DNA of 64,000 bases from Leifsonia sp. TF02-11 (GCF_017565305.1 NZ_JAGEKP010000015.1:124001-188000); one strand, 5' to 3'. Shown: positions 52,806-61,004, numbered from the stretch's first letter. Translations and numbers: made by a program. Notes: generated by a model from the sequence alone, not told the origin.

Positions 52806-53867
52806 ATGACTTCGCACGTGTCCCCTTCCGTTACAACGCAAAAGAAAACACGCCCCACCATCGCCGTCCCCCAGATCGGCCGTCGGCCGGAGACCGGTGC
52901 CCTCATCGGGACCGTGTCGGTCTTCGTCTTCTTCGCGATCTTCGGCGGCGAGCAGTTCCTCTCAGCTGGCGGCGCGGCCAGCTGGCTCAACGTCGCCTCC
53001 GAGCTCGCGATCATCGCCGTGCCCGTCGGCGCGCTGATGATCGCCGGTGAGTTCGACCTGTCCGTCGGCTCCATCGTCGCCGCCAGCTCCGTGACGCTTG
53101 CCATCGTCTCCGGGACATGGGGGGCGCCGATCTGGGTCGGCATCATCGCCGCGCTAGCGCTCGGTGCCGGCTCCGGATTCATCAACGGCCTCGTGGTCAC
53201 CCGCACCAACGTTCCGTCGTTCATCGTCACCCTAGCCATGCAGTTCGGCCTCGCCGGATTGACGCTGGGCCTTGCGCGACTGCTCGCCGGCAACACCAGC
53301 GTCCCCCTCACGCCCGACCCCTTCTCCAAGGCGATCTTCGGCACCCTGATCGATGGAAAGTTCGAGGTCGCGATCTTCTGGGCGATCGGCGTCGCGCTCG
53401 TGGTCGCGTGGATCCTGCAGATGACGCGATACGGCAACTGGATCTTCGCCATTGGCGGTGACAAGGAGAGCGCCCGCGCCGCAGGCATCCCGGTCGCCAA
53501 AGTCAAGATCGGACTGTTCATGAGCACCGGCGTCGGCGCCGCTCTCGTCGGCATCATCCAGACCATCCTGTACAACGGCGCACAGACCGGCACCGGCCAG
53601 TCGTTCGTGTTCAACGCTGTCATCGCCGTGGTCGTCGGCGGTGTGCTGCTCACCGGCGGTTACGGCTCGGTCGTCGGGGTGATCCTCGGAACCCTGACCT
53701 TCGCCCTGGTCAACCAGGGCATCTACTACACCGGCTGGAACTCCGACTGGGCCAGCCTCATCCTCGGCGTCCTGGTACTGGTCGCCGTTCTCGCCAACAA
53801 CACGTTCCGCCGACTCGCCCTGGCATCCGGCCCTCGCCAGTCGAAGATTGTCAAGAAGGGGGCATGA
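52806..53867 (+). CDS. ABC sugar permease
   Basis: A 353-residue inner-membrane permease of the ribose/xylose type with about 8-10 spans. GEFDLSVGSIVAASSV is the family's cytosolic loop; NGLVVTRTNVPSFIVTLA and FAIGGDKESARAAGIPVAKV follow, the last near the ATPase contact. GGAAAGAAAGTTCAAC precedes its ATG. It overlaps the ATPase gene by four bases. Confidence 0.87.
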   Translation: MTSHVSPSVTTQKKTRPTIAVPQIGRRPETGALIGTVSVFVFFAIFGGEQFLSAGGAASWLNVASELAIIAVPVGALMIAGEFDLSVGSIVAASSVTLAIVSGTWGAPIWVGIIAALALGAGSGFINGLVVTRTNVPSFIVTLAMQFGLAGLTLGLARLLAGNTSVPLTPDPFSKAIFGTLIDGKFEVAIFWAIGVALVVAWILQMTRYGNWIFAIGGDKESARAAGIPVAKVKIGLFMSTGVGAALVGIIQTILYNGAQTGTGQSFVFNAVIAVVVGGVLLTGGYGSVVGVILGTLTFALVNQGIYYTGWNSDWASLILGVLVLVAVLANNTFRRLALASGPRQSKIVKKGA

Positions 53868-54691
53868 CCATGTCCGCGCCACTGCTGAAACTCACCCACG
53901 TATCCAAGTCCTTCGCCGGCACCCAGGCGCTCGAGGACATCTCTATCGAAGTCGACGCCGGCGAAGTGCTCTGCCTTCTCGGCGACAACGGCGCCGGCAA
54001 ATCGACCCTCATCAAGATCCTCTCCGGCTTCCACAAGCCCACCGAAGGAACGATGGAGGTCGACGGCGAAGTGGTCTCCTTCGCCAGCCCAAAGGACGCC
54101 GCTGCCAAAGGCATCGCCACCGTGCATCAGACCGGCGGCACCTTCCCCCTGATGTCGGTGGCGCGCTCATTCTTCGTCGGTGAGGAGCCCACGAAGGGAT
54201 GGGGTCCGTTCAAGTGGTTCGACAAGAAGGCCGCCGGCGCGATCGCCGTCAAGGAGGTCCGGTCCCTGGGTATCACCCGCGTCACGGACGGCAACCGACT
54301 GGTCGGCGGACTCTCCGGCGGAGAACGCCAGTCCCTGGCCATCGCGCGCGCCGTCTACTTCGGCGCCCGCGTGCTGATCCTCGACGAGCCCACCGCGGCC
54401 CTGGGCGTCAAGGAAGCGACCCACGTGCTGCGGATCATCATGCAGGCGCGGGCAAAGGGCATCGCGGTCATCTTCGTCACTCACAACGTGCTGCACGCCA
54501 TGACCGTTGGCGACCGCTTCGCGGTCCTGATCCACGGTCGCAAGGCCGACGACTTCCGCAAGGGCGAACGCAGCCGCGAAGAGATCACCGATCTCATGGC
54601 CGGGGGAGAGGCCATGGCCGAACTCGAGGAAGAACTCGCAACGCTGACCGGCTCTGTCACCGCTATCACCCCGACCGGCGAGCCGAAATGA
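53864..54691 (+). CDS. ABC importer ATPase, single-domain
   Basis: A 275-residue ATPase with one nucleotide-binding domain: LGDNGAGKSTLIK (Walker A), LSGGERQSLAIARA (signature) and VLILDEPTAAL (Walker B), plus the H-loop (IFVTHNV). Most sugar importers of this class have two such domains in a 500-residue protein; this short form resembles the fructose (FrcA) type. It energises sugar import with the permease and binding protein. Confidence 0.87.
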   Translation: MTMSAPLLKLTHVSKSFAGTQALEDISIEVDAGEVLCLLGDNGAGKSTLIKILSGFHKPTEGTMEVDGEVVSFASPKDAAAKGIATVHQTGGTFPLMSVARSFFVGEEPTKGWGPFKWFDKKAAGAIAVKEVRSLGITRVTDGNRLVGGLSGGERQSLAIARAVYFGARVLILDEPTAALGVKEATHVLRIIMQARAKGIAVIFVTHNVLHAMTVGDRFAVLIHGRKADDFRKGERSREEITDLMAGGEAMAELEEELATLTGSVTAITPTGEPK

Positions 54692-54692
54692 C

Positions 54693-54743
54693 CACATCGG
54701 GGCGGGGCTGTTTCGGGACACGTCGCAGTTCCGCCCCGATGTG
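54693..54743. terminator. Strong hairpin after the ABC operon
   Basis: Perfect 13-base arms CACATCGGGGCGG (54693-54705) and CCGCCCCGATGTG (54731-54743) enclose a 25-base loop. It starts two bases past the ATPase stop. No T run follows, so it would act as an intrinsic terminator only with help, or as a stabilising 3' hairpin. Confidence 0.6.
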
Positions 54744-54955
54744 CCTTCCTCTGACCTGTTGACCAATCGCGGCGCTCGCTGCCTCGCAGAGCCTTTGGCT
54801 TGGTGCCGCCCTCAGACCGGTAGGCGTACCTTCTCCTCCTGCGGCCTCGCATCCCATCGTCCCGATATCGTCCCGTGCATGCCGAGAATCACGTGCGAGG
54901 CGCTGGATTCAGTGCGTTGCCCTCCACGGAGCACTGCAAACTCGGGCATGCACAG

Positions 54956-55044
54956 GGAGTCGTCGCATAGTCAGGCGTAGTGCACCACCCTGCTAAGGTG
55001 GAGTCCCCGTAAGGGGACCGAGGGTTCAAATCCCTCCGTCTCCG
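54956..55044 (+). tRNA. serX: tRNA-Ser(GCT)
   Basis: Complete class II tRNA: acceptor GGAGTCG, D arm GCA-TGC with AGGC, anticodon arm CCACC-CTGCTAA-GGTGG (anticodon GCT), long variable arm, T arm GAGGG-TTCAAAT-CCCTC and acceptor CGTCTCC with discriminator G. The acceptor stem has a T5.T68 mismatch: GGAGTCG would pair perfectly with CGACTCC rather than CGTCTCC. This is consistent with replacement of the 3' half during integration. CC but not CCA is encoded. Confidence 0.88.
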
Positions 55045-55051
55045 CCGATCG

Positions 55052-55086
55052 AAACCCCCGGAATCCCCGTGATTTCGGGGGTTTTT
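55052..55086. terminator. Intrinsic terminator after tRNA-Ser / int
   Basis: AAACCCCCGGAAT and ATTTCGGGGGTTT pair (one G-T) around a 7-base loop and are followed by TT. It serves the tRNA on the plus strand and closes the leftward integrase gene on the other side. Confidence 0.75.
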
Positions 55087-56204
55087 CAGTTGGTGGAAGA
55101 GGCGTTTGCCCACATTTTGCCCACACTTGCCGCGGAGACGGCGGCTTGAAGGCGCATGGCGACGTCGTCGAGGTCGTCGTCGAAGAGGTCGGCGTAGAGA
55201 TCCAAGGTCATCGCGGCAGAGGCGTGCCCGAGCATCCGCTGGACCGCTTTGACGTTGGCACCCGAGCTAATGGCCAGCGAAGCGGCCGTGTGGCGGAGGT
55301 CGTGGAGAGTCATCGGCTCGAGTTCCGCCTCTCGCAGCGCGGTCTTGAACCAGCTGCGGGACCCGGTGCTTACTCGTGTGCGTCGGAGGTGTTGTCCGTC
55401 GGCGTCGCTGAACACCAGGTCGTCTCGGCCCTTTCCTGCAATCTGATCGGCCATGAGTTCAGAGAGGAAAGGGGGATAGGGAACGTCGCGTCGCTTGTGA
55501 GTCTTGGGCGTTCCGACCTCGATGACCCCCGCCACCTCGACGGCGTTCACTGTCACCGTGATTCGTCGGCGGCGCAGGTCGACATCGCGGGTTCGCAGTC
55601 CGATCGCTTCACCCCAGCGCAGCCCGGTGTAGGCGAGAAGGAATACGAGAAGCGCGTGCTGGCCAGACGCGGCCGCGAGCCGATGCACTTGCTCGTGGGT
55701 GAGGTAGACATGGGGCCTCGCGACCTTCCGTGGCAGGTTGACGCCGCGGGCTGGGTTGGAGGTGATGCGCCTATCGCGCACGGCGACATCGAGGATGCCG
55801 GCCAAGACTCCATAGGCCCGCAGGACGACGGTCGCCGACCGGTCCTGCCCGATGCGGGTGACCCAGTTCTGCACTTCGGAGAACCGGACGTCGCGCACCC
55901 TGAGCCGGCCCCACTGGGGTTGGACGTACTTGTGCCAGGACACCTCGAGCGGCTTCTTGGAGGATGGCTTCAGGTGGGACTGGTTGCTGAGCCACACCGT
56001 TCCGAGTGCACCGATCGTGATCGCCGATTCGGACGCGTCGACGAACTCGCCGCGCGCCTTCGAGATCTCAACGGAAGCAAGGAAGAGTTCGGCATCGCGC
56101 TTTGTCTTGAAGCCGCGCTTGTCCGTCTGGCGGTGGTCTGGCGTTCGATAGCGGACGCGGTAACGCTTCCCATGCGCGGTGTCGTAGGGCGAGATGGTCC
56201 CCAT
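55086..56204 (-). CDS. int: Tyrosine integrase of the second island
   Basis: A 372-residue tyrosine recombinase. AP2-like N-terminal DNA-binding (TISPYDTAHGKRYRVRYR), SAM-like core domain, and catalytic residues in LLAYTGLRWGEAIGLR (Arg), LHDLRHTAASLAISSG (His-x-x-Arg), LGHASAAMTLDLYADLFD (His, Tyr). It ends VGKMWANASSTN, a tail shared by many actinobacterial integrases. It abuts the intact tRNA-Ser, the place expected for the integrase of an element inserted downstream of the tRNA. GGAAGG precedes ATG 56204. Confidence 0.92.
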   Translation of the reverse strand: MGTISPYDTAHGKRYRVRYRTPDHRQTDKRGFKTKRDAELFLASVEISKARGEFVDASESAITIGALGTVWLSNQSHLKPSSKKPLEVSWHKYVQPQWGRLRVRDVRFSEVQNWVTRIGQDRSATVVLRAYGVLAGILDVAVRDRRITSNPARGVNLPRKVARPHVYLTHEQVHRLAAASGQHALLVFLLAYTGLRWGEAIGLRTRDVDLRRRRITVTVNAVEVAGVIEVGTPKTHKRRDVPYPPFLSELMADQIAGKGRDDLVFSDADGQHLRRTRVSTGSRSWFKTALREAELEPMTLHDLRHTAASLAISSGANVKAVQRMLGHASAAMTLDLYADLFDDDLDDVAMRLQAAVSAASVGKMWANASSTN

Positions 56205-56357
56205 CAGCAAGTGCCTTCCGTCTGGGGTTGTTCGCGACGTCGCACGAGCTCCTCGGCGCCGGTTGAGGACACTCTACGAGTGAGCGCCGACACCGACGTG
56301 AGGTTTGGCGGGAGGCTGGTCCGGTCCTTGGTGGCTCGCTTGCTCAGTTCTCCTCAT

Positions 56358-56485
56358 CCGCCCCGACAGCGGAGGATCGCGCTTTGAGAGGCCGTGTCAA
56401 GGGCGCTCCGCGTCGCTGCGCGATGCAGCGCAGCTGCACCCTTGACTCGGCCTCTCAAAGCGCCACAGTGCTTCGTGCGGGGCGG
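56358..56485. repeat. Large nested palindrome
   Basis: Outer arms CCGCCCC (56358-56364) and GGGGCGG (56479-56485) enclose near-perfect 25-base arms (56379-56403 and 56439-56463, one mismatch) that start GCGCTTTGAG and end CTCAAAGCGC. The 35-base core has further self-complementarity (GCTGCGC and GCAGCGCAGC). It could be a replication or recombination site, or a bidirectional terminator. Confidence 0.55.
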
Positions 56486-56498
56486 ACGGGGGATGTCA

Positions 56499-56873
56499 TT
56501 AGGTACTGATTGGCGGAGTCATCCGCTTGCTAAGCGCTTGACGGCTGAGGCCGGTGATCGCGACAAGTGAGTCCCAGCTGCCGCCGCTGTCACGGAGAAG
56601 CTGGACGAGTTCATCCCGCCCCGCGACGAGGGCGGTTTCCTGCAGGCGTAGCTCGTCGAGCGACTGGGCCACTCTGAGCAGATGGGCGATGGCTTGGTCG
56701 CGTCCGCCTCAGCGGGACTCGAGCGCTCCGACCGCGGTAGCCACGCGCTGGTCGGCCTCGCGCTGGATCCGCTGCGCAGCTCGTCGGGCGGCCGCCGCGT
56801 CGTGGTCATGGCGCTGTCTTGCATACGACAGTTCGCGTCGTTTCCCGGTGAGCGAACTTCCTCGTTTTGCCAT
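56499..56873 (-). pseudogene. HTH-type small protein gene interrupted by an in-frame stop
   Basis: Reading leftwards from ATG 56873, a basic coding frame (MAKRGSSLTGKRRELSYARQ, then a charged coiled-coil stretch) ends at TGA (56711-56709). The same frame continues with an equally protein-like sequence of about 69 residues, including WDSLVAITGLSRQALSKRM, a helix-turn-helix, to TAA at 56499. The joined protein would be about 124 residues. It is either a disrupted gene, or two separate ORFs, the second starting at an internal GTG. Confidence 0.6.
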
Positions 56874-57242
56874 GCAACATGGTTTACATGCGACCCCCGT
56901 CATTCCGGGCGTCGCGAAGTGCTCCACTGAAAGTGCCTACGTGCATTGCACCTCGTTTACCCGATTGTCGCTTCCCCTCTTCCCGTTCATGTAGTTCGTT
57001 CCGTTGTTCCTCCTTGCTTCTTCTGGGTCCTCTTGATTCGTTGATTCGTTGGTCGGTTGGGCCTACCCATCTTCCGACGTACTCGTTTCCAGGTCTCCGT
57101 CCGGCCAGTCGCGCCATCTCTCGGGTGATAAAGGTCCGCCGTCCGTCGTCGAAGATCCGAAGTGGAGCGGAGCGTTGGAGGCACAAATCATCAGCAGTCG
57201 CGGAGCCCGGCTGGGTCTTCGTGCCCGCGATAGAGTCTGCGC
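56874..57242. other. AT-richer non-coding region
   Basis: About 370 bases of visibly lower GC with T-rich tracts near 56990-57060. Open frames on both strands lack credible start sites and composition. It holds the likely promoter of the HEPN-like pair that starts at 57243. Confidence 0.45.
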
Positions 57243-57641
57243 ATGCCGCCCGCCAAAGACCGCGAGAACGTCGCCGGGCGGTTGGCTAGTGCGAAGACGT
57301 ACCTTGACCTGGCCCAGATAGCCGCAGGCGATTCTCAATTCTCAGACCCGATCGTGAGTCTCTGCGTAACGTCTGCCATTGCCTCTGCGGACGCGGTACT
57401 CGCGGCACATGGGGTTCAGAGAACAGCCACTATGCGCCACGATGACGCACCTGGACAGCTCCGCCGCATTGGCATGGACTCAATGGCGGCGCGCTTAACT
57501 CGATTGCTGAAAGTGAAGCCGAAAGCTCAGTACGCTTCAGGTGGCGGCTGCACCCTTGCGGATGCGAGTGCGGCGCTTGGGAACGCCGAGAGGATGTTCG
57601 AGCTTGCTGAGGCTGAGTGTGATCGGAGTATGAAGAAGTGA
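57243..57641 (+). CDS. HEPN-like small protein
   Basis: A 132-residue helical protein. The pattern AKTYLDLAQIAAGDSQFSDP, LCVTSAIASADAVLAAHG, and AQYASGGGCTLADASAALGNA resembles the HEPN family of helical proteins associated with nucleotidyltransferases or toxins. A clear R-x4-H is not present here, so this copy may be a regulatory rather than a catalytic HEPN. It overlaps the next gene by four bases (ATGA), which marks a functional pair. Confidence 0.6.
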   Translation: MPPAKDRENVAGRLASAKTYLDLAQIAAGDSQFSDPIVSLCVTSAIASADAVLAAHGVQRTATMRHDDAPGQLRRIGMDSMAARLTRLLKVKPKAQYASGGGCTLADASAALGNAERMFELAEAECDRSMKK

Positions 57642-58750
57642 CGACATGCTTTGTGATCGGCCCGATTGGTGAGGAGCACGCCCCCCTCGGGTCGCCAGCC
57701 CGCGTCATATGGGAGTCGTCACTCGAAATATATGAAGGCGTGATTCAGGCAGCCTGCACATTCCTCGGTATCGACGCTGTTCGCGCCGATCAGATTTCGA
57801 TAAGCGGCGACATCACCGATCAGATCTTTAGGCGCCTGTACGAGTCGGACATAGTTATCGCCGACATCACCGGCGCGAATGCGAACGTCATGTACGAGCT
57901 CGGTCTACGGCACTCCCTAAACAAGCTGACCATCCAAGTCGCTGATGGCTCAACCGCGTTGCCTTTTGATGTCAAAGCGATTCGCACAATCATGATCAAT
58001 CGCACCCAATTCGGTCTGATCGATGCCAGGAAGAAGCTAACCGCCGCTATTGAGCAGGGGCTTCAGGGAGCCCCCGAGCCGGTAGCGGCTACTCGCGTGT
58101 GGGAAGCGCTCCGCAATGGCACGGCTACGGACATGTCGCCGATCCTGGGACCTGAATCTCTTAAGGGTGTGCCGTCAATAGATGACGACGATTCCGATGG
58201 CTACCTGGAGTTGATGGCGAAACTCAACACGGCTTTCGAGCCGCTGAGTGCGACGACCGAGGAGATCGCCGCATGCATCGTGACAATCGGTGAGGAAACC
58301 GAATCCGCGACAAGGGAAATGAACTCGGTTCCGGACTCGGCGTCTCCGAGCGTAAAACTGACCCTGCTGCGCAAGTTCGCTGACACTTTGAACGTCAGGG
58401 GTGGCGATTTTGATCGGCTCACGAACTCGTTCGAACAAGACTTGCGGGAGCTGGATGCACAAGTGTCGCCGCTTCTCGAGCTGATCGCCACGAACGAATA
58501 CTTGCGAAGTACCGACGACGTGCCCGAGTTCCTTGACGCAATTTCTAGCCTGGCCGAGAACGCTCGTGAAGGAATGAGTGGACTGGGGTCATTTGCGGCG
58601 TCAGTCCGTGGGATTGGTGCCATGACAAAGATTCTTCGGGCACCCGGAAACACGATCGTGCGCGCCGTCGCCCGGATGTCAAACGCGGCGTCGCTGCTCG
58701 ACAACTGGGATGTCGCAGCGCAGCGAATCAGAGAACTACAACAGGATTGA
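57638..58750 (+). CDS. Nucleoside deoxyribosyltransferase/TIR-like protein
   Basis: A 370-residue protein. The first 150 residues form a Rossmann-like domain with CFVIGPIGEEH, IVIADITGANANVMYELG and LRHSLNK, the pattern of the nucleoside 2-deoxyribosyltransferase / TIR-like superfamily that includes NAD-cleaving defence proteins. Catalytic Glu may be in VMYELG. The C-terminal half is helical and coiled-coil (about 200-360). It is coupled to the HEPN-like gene by four bases, forming a likely defence two-component unit. An enzymatic role is inferred from motif only. Confidence 0.7.
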   Translation: MTTCFVIGPIGEEHAPLGSPARVIWESSLEIYEGVIQAACTFLGIDAVRADQISISGDITDQIFRRLYESDIVIADITGANANVMYELGLRHSLNKLTIQVADGSTALPFDVKAIRTIMINRTQFGLIDARKKLTAAIEQGLQGAPEPVAATRVWEALRNGTATDMSPILGPESLKGVPSIDDDDSDGYLELMAKLNTAFEPLSATTEEIAACIVTIGEETESATREMNSVPDSASPSVKLTLLRKFADTLNVRGGDFDRLTNSFEQDLRELDAQVSPLLELIATNEYLRSTDDVPEFLDAISSLAENAREGMSGLGSFAASVRGIGAMTKILRAPGNTIVRAVARMSNAASLLDNWDVAAQRIRELQQD

Positions 58751-58790
58751 ACTCATGCCCGTCGCAACGTCGGCGGCGCGCTCATTGTCA

Positions 58791-60386
58791 CTACTCGATA
58801 AGGTCCACGAGCGCCCGACCGTCGGGGCGGCTCATAAGCTCGAGGCTGATTGAAGCGCGCACCGCCAAGTCAATCGGATGTACGCCTTCTGCCAAGGAAG
58901 CATGCGTGATGCGGTCCAGGCCTGCTCCGATCAGAGGTGCGGCAGTGCGCAGAGTCATGGGCAATGTCTCAACGCTAACTGCCCCACCGTGCATGACGAG
59001 GTTCCTATGTCGGTATACCCGGCGCATGGCGGTGGTCATATGGGTCCTGATGTCACCGAGTGTTCGCCGCGGTTCGGCGACAAGCTTCACCATCCGCTCT
59101 ACTGCTGCGGCGTCACTCGGACGGCTAGTGACTAGGTTGTTCCCCCCACCTATCCAATCGGCTACCGCTCGGGCGCGTTCCCTGTTTACGGTTTCGCTGG
59201 CTAGCTGTGTGCTTAAGCGGTCCGGGCTCGTTGGCGCATGGCGGTAGGAAATGGCGGTCAGGTCAGCACGCGGCCATGAGCACGTAATCAGAGCTGCCAT
59301 CCGATCAGCGGCAATGATCCCTCGGCCGCCCTCGCCGTCGTCCTCCGGGCTCAGCAGCAAGGCCTCAACCGCTGACCATCCGCCTGAGATTGCGGCAGCC
59401 GGTGATCCATCGTTGAGTGGCGCCGCTAATTCCAGCGCATTGTCCAGAGCCGAGCGGTTGGCGACGGCGTACAGACGCTGCTCGGCGACAAGAGAGAGCA
59501 CAAAGGCACCTCGCGGTGGGCGCACCAACGGCACATGCTTGGCTCTCCCTGCGATCCAGACATGCCCACATGGCACCGGCCGTGCTGTCTTTCGACTGTG
59601 TTTAGCGCGTGCGCTCATCCGATCGACGATCTCCTGAGCCAGATCGGCTGCGGCGAAAGGATCACGTGCGCTTACTGTGTAAACGAACCCACCGTTGTGT
59701 CGCTCGCTCGTTGTGATGCCCTGGTCAGTCAACCACTGACCCACCGCCGTCGCTGACAACCAGTGTTCGTTGCCGTCCCTGTTGCCGGCGAGATCCGGAA
59801 CGCTCAGAAACGGAACTAGGAGTTCATATGACTGCATTCCCGAAACGCTGATGGCGTGCGCAGCTGTGGCAATGTCGACGAGACTGCTCGGTTTGAGTCG
59901 CCGAATCCAGCCGTGAAGATAGCGGGGGCTGTAGCCGAGATCGAGGAGATGCGCGGCGATAGCTCGTGCGAATCTTTCAGCCGAAGGCGGCCTACTGACG
60001 TCCGCAGCCGCGCTGGCCCAACGAAGCAAATAGCCGTCCCCAATAAGGGCCGTCAACTCGCGCAAAGTCCGATGTCGGGCGTCACCGCTCTTCATCGGTG
60101 AGCGCAGGACCGACTGTAGTTGGAGGCGAAGTTCGCGCTCCCCAACTCCCCGATCGCGTCCAGCTAGACGCTCAATGTCACCGGCTAGCCATTTGACGGA
60201 GCTAGGGGAGAGGACTTTCGCGTCGGACCACCTCACAGCGTCTACGAGTTCGTTTAGGCTGAGGATGAGGCCGGCGTCCCAGAGGCGCCGTTGCCAGGGC
60301 GAAGTGTCTTGGAAGAAGTCCTCAAGCCGCGCGACCACGTGCGCAACCGCGGCGGGTGAGCTTGCTGCCGAACCGATTGCTGACAT
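58791..60386 (-). CDS. Hypothetical protein with C-terminal HEPN R-x4-H motif
   Basis: A 531-residue protein, mostly helical and not assigned to a family by me. A centrally placed segment and the C-terminal 70 residues stand out: VYRHRNLVMHGG contains RNLVMH, the R-x4-H catalytic motif of HEPN ribonucleases (Apea-type). It converges with the HEPN/deoxyribosyltransferase-like pair across 40 bases, so the three genes are one island. ATG 60386 is chosen; a GTG at 60404 would add six residues. The function is inferred from the motif. Confidence 0.62.
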   Translation of the reverse strand: MSAIGSAASSPAAVAHVVARLEDFFQDTSPWQRRLWDAGLILSLNELVDAVRWSDAKVLSPSSVKWLAGDIERLAGRDRGVGERELRLQLQSVLRSPMKSGDARHRTLRELTALIGDGYLLRWASAAADVSRPPSAERFARAIAAHLLDLGYSPRYLHGWIRRLKPSSLVDIATAAHAISVSGMQSYELLVPFLSVPDLAGNRDGNEHWLSATAVGQWLTDQGITTSERHNGGFVYTVSARDPFAAADLAQEIVDRMSARAKHSRKTARPVPCGHVWIAGRAKHVPLVRPPRGAFVLSLVAEQRLYAVANRSALDNALELAAPLNDGSPAAAISGGWSAVEALLLSPEDDGEGGRGIIAADRMAALITCSWPRADLTAISYRHAPTSPDRLSTQLASETVNRERARAVADWIGGGNNLVTSRPSDAAAVERMVKLVAEPRRTLGDIRTHMTTAMRRVYRHRNLVMHGGAVSVETLPMTLRTAAPLIGAGLDRITHASLAEGVHPIDLAVRASISLELMSRPDGRALVDLIE

Positions 60387-60410
60387 AGATCGATCATGCC
60401 GCACCTGTGG

Positions 60411-60416
60411 TATAGT
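60411..60416 (+). promoter_or_regulatory. Extended -10 promoter element
   Basis: TGGTATAGT matches the extended -10 (TGn-TATAAT). There is no good -35 at normal spacing. A transcript starting near 60423 would reach the terminator at 60487. Confidence 0.4.
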
Positions 60417-60422
60417 CGAAGA

Positions 60423-60487
60423 CGTCTACGGACCCAAAAGCTAAAGCCGGGGAGCCGCTCATGTGTGAGCCGCTCCCCGCTTTTTTG
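60423..60487 (+). ncRNA. Putative small RNA ending in an intrinsic terminator
   Basis: About 65 bases between the extended -10 at 60411 and a hairpin with T run. The hairpin (60443-60480) pairs AAAGC, GGGGAG and GCTC blocks with GAGCCGCTCCCCGC, with one bulged C and one mismatch, loop near TGTG, then TTTTTT (60481-60486). No protein-coding gene on the plus strand ends here, because the neighbouring gene is leftward. A short RNA regulating the adjacent toxin-like gene is therefore possible; antisense or leader alternatives are not excluded. Confidence 0.4.
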
Positions 60488-61004
60488 TTTATGCCCGCGC
60501 GGACCGCGGCTGGCAAATAGGCAAGTTCGAGTTGGAGTGATCAGGTATTGAGGTCACTGCGCGAGTTGGGGCCGCGCTTTGTGAACCGCCCATGACGCGA
60601 GGGCGAATTGGCAGCGCACCTCGCTGGGTTTGCCCACATTTTGCCCACAAGCTGACGCGATCCCAACAAATCTAGCAAGATCACAAGTGATCCAAATAAC
60701 GCTTCTGACCGGGGATATTGAGGCAAGACCCGGACTCTGGCTGGCCCAGAAATAGAGTTCAAACCCCTCCTTCTCCGCTGCAAAAGTGCTGATCAGAGGC
60801 ACTTTCTGCGTGGCGTGTAAGGCATTTCCCCCATAAAAGCCTCACTGAATACAGCGTTCGCCCTTTGATTCATTGGAAGTCGGCGGCCCCTCAGCCCCCA
60901 CAATTCCTTGACGTCGTAGTCGTTGGAGGGCCGGGCATGTCAACGAGAGCGCGGACCGACGGGTCGCCAAGCCCGCTGGATCCGGCAAATTCGCTCGTGT
61001 CCCC
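60488..61004. repeat. Right end of the second island: integrase tail repeat and degenerate attachment site
   Basis: About 520 bases without a gene. A 21-base string (60629-60649; begins TTTGCCCACA) is identical to the end of the integrase gene at 55105-55125. A degenerate copy of the tRNA-Ser 3' end, GAGTTCAAACCCCTCC then TTCTCCGC (60755-60778), differs at three positions from the tRNA. These probably mark an old recombination site at the right edge of the island. Confidence 0.55.

Noticed and set aside
60755-60778. A second functional tRNA-Ser at the right island end
   Set aside because: Only a degenerate 24-base 3' end with three differences is present; no anticodon or D arm.
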